From Uloborus plumipes (Eukaryota > Arthropoda > Arachnida > Araneae > Uloboridae), in assembly GCA_038373865.1 (NCBI GenBank), contig JAXGGA010002384.1, forward strand, positions 1 to 64,000: a stretch of DNA of 64,000 bases. The letters are read 5' to 3'. Shown piece by piece: positions 1 to 11,232 of this stretch; positions within the stretch are counted from its first letter, which is position 1, and every line of letters starts with the position of its first letter. The notes beneath the pieces are model-generated. The model saw nothing but the letters and a program-made list of their open reading frames with translations. It searched no databases and had not been told where the DNA came from. Made by a program: the position numbers and the translations under genes.

Positions 1-146
1 TTTTGGGGGGGGATTTCCGATTGGCTCCCCTTCTAAAAATGTTTTTTTATACATTGTCTACAAACCTACCAAGTTTCATGCTTTTATCACAAAATGCAGT
101 TTCTTTTCCCGTAGCCCCCCTACTATATAAGTGAGAGTTCACTGTA
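1..146. mobile_element. Truncated end of mariner-like MITE
   Basis: The stretch TATAAGTGAGAGTTCACTG followed by TA, ending at 146, matches the right terminus of the intact 570-bp element at 9445-10014. The rest of this copy lies outside the window or has decayed. From 147 to about 840 I see only A/T-rich sequence with poly-A tracts and no supportable gene. Confidence 0.55.
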
Positions 147-846
147 GATCATTCTTTGCAAAAAAAAAAAAAAAAAAAAGAGTATGAAGTCAAGGAAAAA
201 GGAAACATAGTCACGTAAAACGTACTCATCAAAATCATGAAAGCACAACTGAAGCAAAAAATAGCAAACAACGAAATAAATTAAAATTATATGAATAAAA
301 AAGGGAAAAAAAGAAAGAAAAAAATAGACAAGTTGAAAAGATTCAAAAGTAAGTTTTGAAAAAAAAAAGAAGAAAAAAAATGTATTGAAGACGATCATAA
401 GTAAAAGCATAAGTATTCTAATTTTTGTCATAGCTCCTAAGAACAATGTACTTGAGTACTACACAAACTACGAAATTTAAAATAGTTTTTAAACATGAAT
501 AAATGATCTATTTTTCTTTATTATGCATTATGAGAGTTTTTTAGTTATTAGCCTGCGTTTAGTATTTAATTTCTCTTTATTGATGACTGATTAAATGATT
601 ATGACTGAGAAATGCTCGAAAAAAGCCCTTAAAAATTGAAAATTTTTATTTGGGAAGATAAAAAAATTAATTTAGTGCCAAAATCCACATTTTATAGAAA
701 AAAAAAAAATACTTTTCACTGCATTACCTAAGATATAGAGATCGTCTTTTATCCTTCTCCTCTCTGTATCTTTCTCTGTCTTAGAATGAGCCAGATTTTG
801 TGAAAAAAGTATATTTTAGTTAAAATTATTTTTTAATATAATAAGC

Positions 847-1529
847 CAGTGGCGTACTCTGGGATGATAGGGCTGCAGCCCCCTCCGAAATTTTCAAAAC
901 GAAATTTTTGCATTTCAGCTTTAATATTTTGTTCCATTTTCTTTCATTTTAAAGTCGCAACATCAGAAAGAGTTTTCAGATCAAATAATTAAGTATAAGA
1001 CAAAATTAAAAGAGAATACGAAATATGATTTTTTTTTTCAAGTTTTGACTCGTCTATTTTACTGTATGTCACGTCTATGATTATTTTGCGCAATTCAATT
1101 TTGTTCGTTTTTATTGTAAATATGTTTCAAAAACACCGGTTAATGCTTGTTAATTCATAAAACTATTTTAATTATATTTAAACAAATGTGATTGAAACCC
1201 AGTATTAAGAACAATAATAAAATTAACGATATTAAAGCACAACTTTTCCAAAATATTGCAAGCATGTAATTTTCTGTCAGTAAAGAAAAAATTTCAAATT
1301 TTCTTTTTATCATTTTCTGTTTTCATCAAAACGCTGTTACGTTTTTATAGCAACTATAATGATTAAAAATGTAATAATGATGTACTTTTATCATATTAAA
1401 TTAATATTGACATCGCAAATTTGAATCATTTACTTTCCTTTGCAACATTTTATGAGGTGCCCCCCCCCCCATATCTAAGAGTCTCGGCTCAACCCCCCCC
1501 CCGAAACAACTTGTCTGCGTACGCCGCTG
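847..1529. mobile_element. hAT-type MITE with 8-bp TSD
   Basis: The ends are inverted repeats: CAGTGGCGTAC at the left and GTACGCCGCTG at the right. The flanks carry an 8-bp duplication with one mismatch, TAATAAGC (839-846) and TAATAAGA (1530-1537). An 8-bp TSD with CAG..CTG termini is typical of hAT elements. There is no internal ORF, so the element is non-autonomous. Two C-runs occur near the right end. Confidence 0.8.
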
Positions 1530-1924
1530 TAATAAGAGGTAGCATAAAATTTTAAATTTAGGCCTGTAAAAGGTTCATATCAGGCTTTCAGAAGCAAAGG
1601 GATGTAAATGCCGAAATTCAAAATTTTGAGACAACTAAATGGTAGCAGAACCTCCAATTTGTTTTGTGGTACGAGATGGTAGCCTTTATAAATGCTGATC
1701 TATAGCATGACTCAGAAAACTTTTTCCAATGAAAGCCTACCTAAGGTCTGATCTTCAACCACGTTTACTCAAAACTCGAATTTTTCCATTTACATACCTT
1801 TTGCTTCTCATTGCATTATAAAAAATAGTATTTATGGGTAACTGATGACAAAACGGAAATAATCTTTCTGCTGATTTTCGTCCCCCTGTTTCGAAAAAAT
1901 AAAGTGCCAAACATTGAAAATTTT

Positions 1925-1992
1925 GACAGTGGGCCCCCTTTGCCCCCCCTCCTCGGAGGGGGGAGGGGAGGGGAGGGGGGGAGAGGAGCGGG
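1925..1992. other. G-rich tract with quadruplex-forming pattern
   Basis: Around 1955-1985 there are more than four successive runs of four or more G separated by single A residues, on the + strand. They are preceded by a C-rich stretch that can pair with them. Such spacing fits a G-quadruplex. The short ORFs that read through it are low-complexity and unlikely to be coding. Confidence 0.5.
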
Positions 1993-2111
1993 CATAATAA
2001 CAGTACTTACATGCATATAGATTGCCCAGATGGCGTTGGCAATATGTCTTAAAACCAAGGTTGCTGGCGGGTCTTGACCTTGACCCTTTGTTACGCTCAT
2101 CCTCTAATCTA

Positions 2112-2780
2112 TATATATACAGGGTGTCCACTCCAATCGTGGACCAATAGCTAATTTCTAAACCGTTAGAGATAAGCATATAGTTTATTTAGGAAAAAAT
2201 CTCCAAATTATGAAAGTAATTTTGGGTCTATTCAATGTTTTTCAAAAAATCAAATTTTGAAAGAGTTACGAAATTTAAATTTTTATACAGCCCCCCAGTC
2301 CTATTAATCATATTTAGTAAAACATTCTTGACACTGTAACGTTTAAAACTAAAAAAAAATCACTCTTCTACCACAAAAATTGACCGAGTTATGACGTTTT
2401 GAAAAATCAAGAATTTGCATTATTTCATGACGTCATCGAGAGATCGCTCAAGGGACCGTATGCGAAATCCTTCAAAATCTTGATTTTTCAAAACGTCATA
2501 ACTCGGTCAATTTTTGTGGTAGAAGAGTGATTTTTTTTTAGTTTTAAACGTTACAGTGTCAAGAATGTTTTACTAAATATGATTGATAGGACTGGGGGGC
2601 TGTATAAAAATTTAAATTTCGTAACTCTTTCAAAATTTGATTTTTTGAAAAACATTGAATAGACCCAAAATTCCTTTCATAATTTGGAGATTTTTTCCTA
2701 AATAAACTATATGCTTATCTCTAACGGTTTAGAAATTAGCTATTGGTCCACGATTGGAGTGGACACCCTGTATATATATA
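2112..2780. mobile_element. Foldback element with about 300-bp inverted arms
   Basis: The left arm (about 2112-2412) and right arm (about 2473-2780) are near-identical inverted copies, separated by a spacer of about 60 bp. Termini read ACAGGGTGTCCACTCC and its complement, embedded in TATATATA, so a TA target is likely. Only a few mismatches are seen between arms (for example ATTACTTTCA/CCTTTCAT-type differences near 2210 and 2675). Transcription would give a long hairpin RNA. There is no ORF. Confidence 0.85.
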
Positions 2781-3240
2781 AAGATGACGGGCTCTGTTTG
2801 TTTGTTTGTATGCATGTATGTTTGTAATCGATGGCTAGAAGCCCTCACAGCACCTACAGACCTGAAACTCGGCACAAAATTCGAACGTATCCCAGTAAAC
2901 TGCACCTCGAACGCCGAATTCCAAATTTCGAATTAGTTATTTTTAAATTAATAAATTACTTTCATTTTTGGTGTATCCTTCATTATTGAGGGTAGAAAAC
3001 TTTTCCCCACCCCCTAACATTATATATCGCTGGAAAGAGTTTTTTTCTGAAAAAGAAAAGTTTTGGCACATTTCTCTCCTTTACTTATAACAGGGGATAT
3101 TAATTACTCAAATTTAGTCAATTTTCAAGGCTTAACCCAACACGCAAAACTGAAACATAGGTCCATTTTCAAGATAAACTGCTCTTTTGTCCCTGAAATT
3201 ACATCTTTCGTGGTTATAAAAACTAAAATGAATAATTAAA
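2781..3240. repeat. Interspersed LINE-like repeat, copy 1
   Basis: The sequence from the TGTTTGT-rich start through CGATGGCTAGAAGCC and the AAACTGAAACATAGGTCC block recurs at 8942-9420. No intact reading frame is present. The two copies look like 3' parts of a degenerate non-LTR family, but the class is my inference. Confidence 0.55.
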
Positions 3241-3439
3241 GAAAATCAACAGAAGATGATGAACAGAAACTACTATAACAAAACCTTAGAGCAGAAAACC
3301 AAACATAACAAAGCGAAATTGAGACGAAATTCGAACTCGCCAAGAAATGAAAAAGTTTGCATATTATTAAACTCTCTGGCGACGAATTCTTTCAAACCGG
3401 TTTTCGCACCTCCAGCGTTCCTGAGGTAGAGGTACAACA

Positions 3440-3530
3440 AAATTAGCTCGCACGGTTCTGTGCAGTGCTGCTTAATAAGAGTTCAGGCAAGAAAGTGTAC
3501 TGTACGGATTCCTTGAAGTTGTCACTCACT
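3440..3530 (+). other. Candidate 5' noncoding exon (speculative)
   Basis: A short stretch free of recognised repeats ends in a strong donor, CACT|GTAAGT, at 3530/3531. The next strong + strand acceptor in front of a gene is at 11231-11232, upstream of the ankyrin ORF. A leader exon here with a 7.7-kb TE-filled intron is possible. Only the donor supports it. Confidence 0.2.
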
Positions 3531-3779
3531 GTAAGTACTATTTTTTAAGTAAAACAATGTCTCGCAAGTAGTTCATTTTTTCCGTGGGCGTTGGTAGGGG
3601 GGTGCAAAGAGTGCATCTGCAGCGCCCTGGCTTCTAGGATTTTTTTTAAATAATTTATTTATCTATTAAGATGTGTGTGTTGTTATTAATTATACCGCTC
3701 GGGTACCCGAGCCCGAGTAGATGCATCTACCCGGTTTAAGGTGGAATAGGTACGACTTATACATAAATACATGTGTGTG

Positions 3780-3782
<3 letters not shown>

Positions 3783-3852
<70 letters not shown>
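3783..3852. repeat. (TA)n microsatellite
   Basis: An uninterrupted TA dinucleotide run of about 70 bp lies immediately left of the TAGGGATGCACC terminus of the 3853-8638 element. Confidence 0.95.
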
Positions 3853-3855
<3 letters not shown>

Positions 3856-4764
3856 GGATGCACCAATAAGCAAATTGGCCAATACCGATTACCGATTAAT
3901 CGGCTGTTGATAGTCGGCTGATTAATAAACAGGATGATTATTTTTAATACTACCAATATCGTCATCACTGTTTTTTTTTTCTTTTACAACTCCAGTTTTA
4001 GAAATAGTTACTAATTAATGTCTGAGGGAAAATTTATTTCTTTCCATTTTTCTATTCCTCAAAATAATTTGAAAAATTTCATCCACTTGCTCAGAAATTT
4101 TCTATCTAGACATGAAAATTAACAAAATGGCGAGAATCAGGTTAATGCTCGAATTTAAGAGTACTTTTAATTTAGGTTTATTTTTCAATTATTAGTATCC
4201 ATTTAATTCAAGAATGTTATTCTTTGTGAAAATTAGAGTTCATCTAAAAGCATCATGCTAAGGAGAAAAGTATTAAAATATGAGAAATGATGCAACATTG
4301 TCTCTATGTGTATTTTAATTCAAACTAGGAAAACTAATTTGTTAAAAAAATTATATCAACTGTGAGGATTATTGTTTTTTATATATTTCATTCTTTGAAT
4401 TATCAATTTGCACTTTCGTGCTACACATTGTTACAAATCTTGTGAGAGATAGATTTTATTTTTGTTAGAGATGCATCAATAAGCAAATTGGCCAATGCCG
4501 ATTACCGATTAATGATAATCGGCCTAGCCGATTAATGATCGGAATGATAATTTTTAATACTACCAATTTCATCATCACTGTTTTTTTTTTCTATATTTTT
4601 TCACAATGTTGATTTTAAAAATAGTTACTAATTTTTTTTGCGACGATATTTCTTTTAACCAGTTTTCCTAATACACCAAAAAGAATTTCGAAATTTTGTC
4701 CAATTTCTTTGAACAAATTAACATATCATTGTTAATAAAATTACATTGACAAAAAGCAAAATGT

Positions 4765-6015
4765 GGGTCATTCCGACGAAAATGGTACAAATCATGTCCG
4801 AGACTTTAGAATTTTTTAAAATCAATTTTAATAAACCACCCATTAAGGGTATTTTTTAGTGGTTCTCCATTTAATTTTGTGCCATCAAGTATCAATTGAT
4901 TAGGTATAATCCATTTAAAAATGACACAAAAAAATTATCTTTGTCAGAAGGAGAAAATGACATGTCCCAGCTTCAAATTGCTAGAATTTTAAATGTGATT
5001 TAAAATTAAACTAAAATGTAACAACAAAATAAATTACACTGCACTGCACAAAAGATGCTTCTGACACCATTTCTGCACATTATTACGCAAATGAAAAAAA
5101 AATTCCCCCAAAAACACTATTATTTAACCATATCCCTAAATTTTCTATGTTTCGAACTGTCCACTCTGTTATATGCCTTTTGGAAATAAAATAAACAATT
5201 GCATTCAATCTGATATATTTTTTAAAAAATATAGGTAGTATAACTGCCGTGATTAGCTTGCTTCACTGAATTATGTAGTCAACAACCAGGGTGAACCTAA
5301 TTCTTTTCTTATGATAGTTAATTTGAACTGTTGGATGTTCACTCTGTTAGAGCCGATTTCATGATGAAAAAAATAGATTTTTTCTTGAAATTGCCGACAG
5401 ACTTACAGTTTTAGGCTGTTTATTCCACTTTATGCTTTTTCTGTGATTCTAACTTTTCTTTGTGATTCTACAGATATTTTTAAAGGCTTATTTGTCTACT
5501 CTGTTACACGTTCACTCTGTTACTTCACTTCACACCTCCAGGGTCCCCCGTACCTACCACAGCTTCGTGGTTTAACCGGGATAGGGCCCTGAAGAGCGCT
5601 CTGTTCTTAATTTTGAACCAGAACCTAGGGTCGAGCAAACCCTAGGTCCAGCACCCCCAGAGGTATCGTTTCACTTGGAGGACTTTGTAACCACGACATT
5701 TTTAACGCCTCCCAGCCACCATTAATCAAGACGGTGGATCTTTGATCGGCTGGGATCGAACCCGGGCCCCTCCGGACACGAGTCCGATGCCTTACCAATC
5801 GGGCCACCACGGCCCTCCACTCTGTTACACAAATTGATCAAAATATTTAAAATCCTTTCATAAATGAGTCATATACTAGTTATTTACACCCCATTATACA
5901 CAAATAAATGAAAACTCAATAAAAAAAATTGATTAGTTGGTTGAAATTATTTAAATTGATAATCTTAAGTAAAGAGTTTCAGACATGACTTGTACCATTT
6001 TCGTCGGAATGACCC
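4765..6015. mobile_element. Nested MITE with 40-bp TIRs and CACTCTGTTA motifs
   Basis: GGGTCATTCCGACGAAAATG and its inverted copy bound the element. The TIR similarity extends about 40 bp, and the 4 bp ATGT occurs on both sides. Inside, the motif CACTCTGTTA or close variants recurs several times (near 5162, 5340, 5497, 5513, 5818). A SINE at 5524-5817 interrupts one of these motifs. No coding sequence was seen. Confidence 0.75.
5524..5817 (-). mobile_element. tRNA-derived SINE, copy 1
   Basis: On the - strand it begins with a tRNA-like head containing an A-box-like CCGATTGGTAAGGC and a B box GGTTCGATCCC, followed by a unique body ending in GGTGTGAAGT. It is flanked by perfect 11-bp target duplications CACTCTGTTAC (5513-5523 and 5818-5828). 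Two further copies lie at about 30073-30350 and 32212-32505. The short ORF across the body is not a gene. Confidence 0.85.
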
Positions 6016-7144
6016 ATGTATACATTGTTAATTATTTTAACTAGGCATGAAATTTTTTAAAAATAGTGGGAGACTGTGGTGAGCATTTTAATTCAGTAGT
6101 GCTTTTAATTTAAGGTTTATTTTTCAATTATTAGTAGCCATTTAATTCAAAACTTTTATTCTTTCTGAAACTTACAGGTTATCTCAAAGCACTTTGTTTA
6201 GGAGGAAAGTTTCGACGCATGAAAAGTCTTGCTGTATTTTCGATATGTGTACATTTTTTCAGAACAGGAAAATTAAATTATTCAAAAATGTATATCTGTA
6301 ACGATCAATTTTTTTTTTGAGTTCATCGTTTGAATTATTTGTTTTGTTTTTACTCACTGAATTTCCGTACTACTTATGATACTTATCTTTGCAGAGAATT
6401 ATTTGTTTCTGGTTCATAAATTTATTCATCGTAGTTTCTTGTAAAAGCACCAGTAGTCGGCCATTGAAGAGATCTTTTGTTGATATTGGCTAACCTAGAA
6501 CTTTCAACTATCAATACAGTAACAAAAACAAGGTAAAACTTTAGAATAAACCTTTCTGATAGAGAATCACCTACTTATTTCAGAAATTAAAAAAAAAAAA
6601 AAATATGTTAGAATCCAAGCTGTTGTCAACACTAGTAAATGCTCCAGTAGTCGGCCACAGAATCATCTTAGCTGAAAAATAAACAGAATCGCAATCCTGG
6701 ATGACGGGCACACCATTTAAAATGAAATACAGATACAGATACAGATCGTGAGAAAATAATTGCGTTAGAGCTAAGCTCTTTTTCGCTGTTTGGGTGAGAG
6801 AGAGAACATGATTGAGCTGACATGAAACAAATGGAAGGACTAGGTAAAAGGTATGTGCAGAATTACTATAGTTTAGAATAACAACGCCTAGGAAATAGCA
6901 GAGCGAGGGACCTGCCTCACTCTCTGTACTCACTTCGTACCGGAAGTGGGCAAGGAAGAGACCTACTGTAGGGCCAATCCTAACATAGTAGGGGTCTTAT
7001 GGAGCGCCTAACCAGCAAGCCTTTTCTTGCCGGTAGGGGTGGAGAGTCTCTAAAAGCGAGAAGGCCATAGGCCTCGAAGTGAGACCAGCAAGCGGCAAGC
7101 CGCTGGCTAGGCAGTGGCTAGTGTGGGAGATAGGAGTAACTGTA

Positions 7145-7740
7145 CTAGGAATGGCTAAGAGATCCGAGGGAGCAGGTGATGTGCATGGTATAAGATGGAA
7201 ACCTAGTACCACCGTGGTGGAAGGTGTAATGAACTTGATCATGAATTAGTGGGTTAGGGTGGTTCTCAAGCTTGGTGAAAAAGTTTGTGGATGTATCCAC
7301 GATGTAGGAGGTGATAACTTGAAGGTTAGCATCGTTGTGAAGAGTTTTGTTGGAGACATACCAAGGGGCATTGAAGATTTTTCTGAGAGTTTGGTTTTGG
7401 AGAACTTGTATGTTCCTCATGTTAGACTTGACTGCCAGTCCCCATACTGGAAAGCTATATAGGAGTGCAGGAAGAATTACAGTTTTATACAACAATAGTT
7501 TGCTTTTAGTACTTAGATGTCTGCTATGTAATAAGTACAGGACATAGCACATAACCTAGTTTTATTTTTCGCTTTCTTCACCACATCGGTGATATGAGTA
7601 TTAAATGTCAGCTTGCAGTCTAAGTGGACTCCTAAGTATTTTACACTTCTAGAGTAATTAATTTCAACATTATTTAGTATGACGCGAGGGGGGTAAGTGA
7701 TGTTCCCTCTGGAAAAACAGATTTAAAATGAAATGACTCA
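7145..7740 (-). pseudogene. Jockey-type LINE reverse transcriptase fragment
   Basis: On the - strand the segment from about 7730 to 7560 encodes the post-catalytic block VKYLGVHLDCKLTFNTHI. After a frameshift near 7550, the frame continues with KLLLYKTVILPALLYSFPVW, then NAPWYVSNKTLHND and a NHPNPLI-like end. This order is characteristic of the thumb/C-terminal part of non-LTR reverse transcriptases of the Jockey type that follow an APE endonuclease. The catalytic FADD region and the endonuclease are missing, so this is a 5'-truncated, frameshifted relic. What the frame below 7145 encodes is unclear. Confidence 0.8.
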
Positions 7741-7805
7741 TTACTAATTCAAAAAAAAACCCAAAACTTAACTGCCACTGGTTGCTGATTGAGGATAGGT
7801 ACATG

Positions 7806-8103
7806 TAAGGCCCCTATATATACGAGCCGGCGCATCAAGATTAAGTTTCACCACTTTGGATCCAGCGCGTGTTATTGTGTTTGGGTGGTTGTCTTTTCTG
7901 GCCAGTAATCGCGTTTTGGTAATTTTTCACTGTGAGCAATTATTAGCGGCACGTGGATTTGGCAAAGCTTAGCAATGTGCCAAAACTTTTTTCTGGTAAC
8001 CCTACTCCGCAACAATGAAAATTTGAAAGTAAAAGTTAAGGAATTGGATCCAAAGTGGTGAAACTTAATCTTGATGCGTCGGCCTGTCTATATAGCGGCT
8101 CTA
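7806..8103. mobile_element. 298-bp MITE (family M298), copy A
   Basis: Termini TAAGGCCCCTATATA and TATATAGCGGCTCTA open a long imperfect TIR through CGCATCAAGATTAAGTTTCA. The 8-bp TSD GGTACATG (7798-7805 and 8104-8111) is perfect, which suggests a hAT-type integrase. No coding capacity. The same family recurs at 14643-15215, 14891-15188, 15703-17319 and 21858-22958. Confidence 0.85.
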
Positions 8104-8941
8104 GGTACATGAATGTGTGAATGCGTCATATCTGAGTTTGAATTAAAAATGTACTATTTATGAGGAGTTTTATGTCATTGTGGCCGACTACTGGAAACTG
8201 GCCGACTACTGGAGCACTTACCCTACTAAAAGTAATTTTATTGAAAACATTTTTTTTCTGTCGGTTGATTGACAAATATTGACTGATTTTAAATAAAATG
8301 AAATGCATATTCATCTTTGCATTTCAATTCAAAAGTTCAGGAATTTAATTATTCCCAATTCTGTCATATGAAAATTTGCTGTGAGGGTCATCTTTAAATA
8401 TTCCATTCAGTTTTACGCACTGCATGGACTATGTGCTTTGTTTTGTTCTGTACTTTCATATTACATGTTTTAGTAAGGATTGACAAAATTACATTTATCT
8501 ACTGTGTTCATAAAATTATTCATCTAAGGAGAACTTTAAAAATAATGTGTAAAAATAATTTTTTTTCAGTCGATTAATCGGCAAAGTGACGGATTATGCC
8601 CGATTAATAGGTACTGCCGATTAATCGGTGCATCCCTAATTTTTATACTGTTTTGTTCCATTTGCTGCTCATTCCCTTGATTTTTGCTTAAAACTACCGT
8701 AAAATGGGGTGAATCGGTACACTTCTCAGCTTTGATTGTAAAAAAAGTAGTTAAAAGATTTTTTTTTTAATTTGATGTTTTTGGTAAAAATTTTGGTCTG
8801 GCTTTGCTTTTGATATTCCAAGCAAAGACAAAACATTTTGAACAGTTATTATTTATATGTAGGAATTTAGGGGTGTTCCGAATCACCCCACTGGTAGGAG
8901 TCAATCGGAACACATGTTAAAATTGTTATTTTTTTCAACTT

Positions 8942-9420
8942 AACCCGTATGTTTGTAACCGATGGCTAGAAGCCTTCACAGCACCTATAGATCTGAAACT
9001 TGACACAAAAATTCGAACGTATCCCCGTGAAATGCACTTCGAAGGCCGAATTCTAAATTTCGAATTAGTTATTTTTAAATTATTAATTAGTCTCATTTTT
9101 GGTGTATCCGGTAAAATTGAGAGGGAAAAATCCCCCTCCCCCCAGCCCCTAACATTACACATCGCCGGAAAAAGATTTTTTTTTTCTGAAAAAGAAAAGT
9201 TTTAGCACGTTTCTATCCGTTTATTAGAACAGAAGATATTAATTAATCGAATTTAGCCAATTTTCAAGGCTTCACTCTATACGCAAAACTGAAACACTGG
9301 GTCCATTTTCTAAACAACTGTTTTTTCGTCCCCGAAGTGACATAGTGGTTTAAATTTGCATATAGAGTTAAACCTGGAAAATTGACTAAATTTGAATAAT
9401 TAATATCTCCTGTTACTTAC
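8942..9420. repeat. Interspersed LINE-like repeat, copy 2
   Basis: Same family as 2781-3240, sharing CGATGGCTAGAAGCC, GAAAAAGAAAAGTTTTAGCAC and CAAAACTGAAACA blocks. No open frame of note. It sits inside the 8697-11046 element. Confidence 0.55.
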
Positions 9421-9444
9421 TTAACTGAATGTCTTTTTAATCTA

Positions 9445-10014
9445 CAGTGAACTCTCACTTATACGCCGGAGCAAGGGACCAACGGAAAAAGGCGCATAAG
9501 TGAGAGAGACGTATAAGTGAACAAGCCTACTTAAAGGACTAAAACGCGACATAGGTTCTAATGAGAGAATGAATAAGATTGTTTCTATAGAAAAGGGACA
9601 CATATTACTACGGTTTGACAATTACTGTAATGTAACTACAATGATAAAGAGAAAACAAAAATTGAAGCATACATAATTACAAACTGTTCCCTTTAAAACG
9701 ATGTATAATAGATAATTGTCCATCTCCGAACTTTAGTTCATCATATGCGTTAAAAATGCCTCCCGTGAGCACTAAAGGCGAAAGATTAAAGAGGAAAGTG
9801 ATGAAAAATGCTTATATTTAAAAAAAAAAAATAAATTAAATTTTTTGCATTTTAATGAAAATTCGGCACATAAGTGAAATATTTATCTTTAGAGCGACGC
9901 ATAAACGAATGATGCTGTCATTATTTTGCTATGGAATGTGCTGGGACCAGTAAAAATTGTCGTATAAGTGAAAAAGGCGTATAAATGAGGCGGCGTATAA
10001 GTGAGAGTTCACTG
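9445..10014. mobile_element. 570-bp mariner/pogo-like MITE
   Basis: Perfect terminal inverted repeats CAGTGAACTCTCACTTATAC and GTATAAGTGAGAGTTCACTG are flanked by TA on both sides. Additional CGYATAAGTGA words recur internally (9495, 9870, 9961, 9977). The TA target and CAGT ends fit the Tc1/mariner group. There is no ORF. Confidence 0.85.
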
Positions 10015-11232
10015 TATTTGGCTTTAAACTTTAACAGGACTTTTAGTGGAATTCAAAAGGTTGTGGAGCACAATTGAATTAAAGAATATAATAATTTTAC
10101 ATCAAAGGCTTAGAGTGAATTAAACTTTATTTAGTTGACTTACTTTACATTTGTTGCACGGGCATCGCCATGCTGTTACTGCTAGTGAAATATAAAAATT
10201 AATTTTAAGAAATGCTTTTGAATTGAAATACAAAGATTTAATATAGATTGAAGTCACTCATGTAGTTCACAAATGTGTACTTGTCCTTAAAACTAGCAGT
10301 TGTGGCATGGCTTAAGTTTTTCATAACATCTTCTGCTATGAGCGCTGCCTTTTCTTTAGTTTCTTAAAATCTCTAAGTTTCGGGGATTGTCCTATAAGAT
10401 TTTCCCACTTGTTCATCACTGTCTGTGTGCTGGACTTTTGCTACATAAAGTCTGTATGACTTTCCCCCATGCATTTTAAGTGAAAAGAAGTCTCATAGAG
10501 CAACACTCTTTTCAAATCTGCAACTTTCTGTCATTCTAAGATCTAGTTGCTCACGAGAGGGGATAAACAGTAATAAATCCTTGTCCTTGTCTTGACTAGA
10601 AGAATTGGGGTTAGAATCTTGATTTTTCAAGCAGTTTTCTTTAAATAAGTTTGAATTGGAGTAACAGAACAAAGTGTTCCGATTAACCTCGCAAATCCTT
10701 ATCCTATGACATTATGAAGAATTTTTCATTTTTATGCCACAATTAAAATATGTTGTCTCTTCTAATGTGGTACTTTGTCGCTCAGATATATGCATAATTG
10801 AAAAATACTATTCGGAGATGAGAAATATAAAGGGGTCTGTTCCGACCCCCCCCCCGTACAAAGTTTTGCAGACCATCAAAACTTGATGCTTTTTAGCGCC
10901 CCGCTTGCAGCCTTGAAGCCAATAGTCTTGCCAGAATGACAAAAATATTTTTTTTCCTAGACGGTATATTTATGAAGAATTTCTTTGTATGATCAGGAAG
11001 TTTTGTTCCGAATCACTCCGCTGTTCCTATACACCCCGTTTTATGGTACTTGGTTCTTTAATAATTGTTAAGCATAAAAAATATATAAGCCATGAAATTG
11101 ATAAGTTTCATTGCTTATACATTTTTTAGAAAATTGTAAAACTTTCAACAAACAGTTTGGTTCTCCATGTTTTTGTTAGCAGTTTCTCTACCCCCAATGT
11201 GTGGTAATTTAGAAATATTTTCTCTCTTTCAG

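Larger units (their letters stand above)
6636..8222. mobile_element. DNA element with GCTCCAGTAGTCGGCCA termini
   Basis: Left end AGTAAATGCTCCAGTAGTCGGCCA and right end TGGCCGACTACTGGAGCACTTACC are inverted repeats. A second partial copy of each terminus lies nearby (6443-6465 and 8180-8195). The body contains a LINE fragment on the - strand and a 298-bp MITE, so it is itself a nest. No transposase for this element was found. Confidence 0.55.
3853..8638. mobile_element. TAGGGATG-ended DNA transposon, duplicated left end
   Basis: The left terminus TAGGGATGCACCAATAAGC with repeated CCGATTAATCGG, and the right terminus CCGATTAATCGGTGCATCCCTA, are inverted. Flanks ATATATAT and ATTTTTAT agree at 6 of 8 positions, so hAT is plausible but not proven. 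The left end is present twice (3853 and 4468, the second reading AGAGATGCATCAATAAGC), and 4105-4260 is similar to 6050-6215. This suggests a truncated copy followed by a longer one. The long copy is broken up by later insertions at 4765-6015 and 6636-8222. No transposase was recognised. Confidence 0.65.
8697..11046. mobile_element. 2.35-kb TA-flanked element with TCCGAATCACCCC motifs
   Basis: Left end CCGTAAAATGGGGTGAATCGG and right end CCGAATCACTCCGC..CACCCCGTTTTATGG are inverted, each next to TA (8695-8696, 11047-11048). Internally, GTTCCGAATCACCCC and related words recur (8876, 8905, 10677, 10827, 11004). It contains a LINE-like repeat copy (8942-9420) and a mariner-like MITE (9445-10014). 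No transposase ORF was seen. Confidence 0.7.

Noticed and set aside
5625..5810. 61-codon - strand ORF
   Set aside because: Lies wholly in the tRNA-derived SINE, and the same frame is partly open in the 32.2-kb copy only by shared descent.
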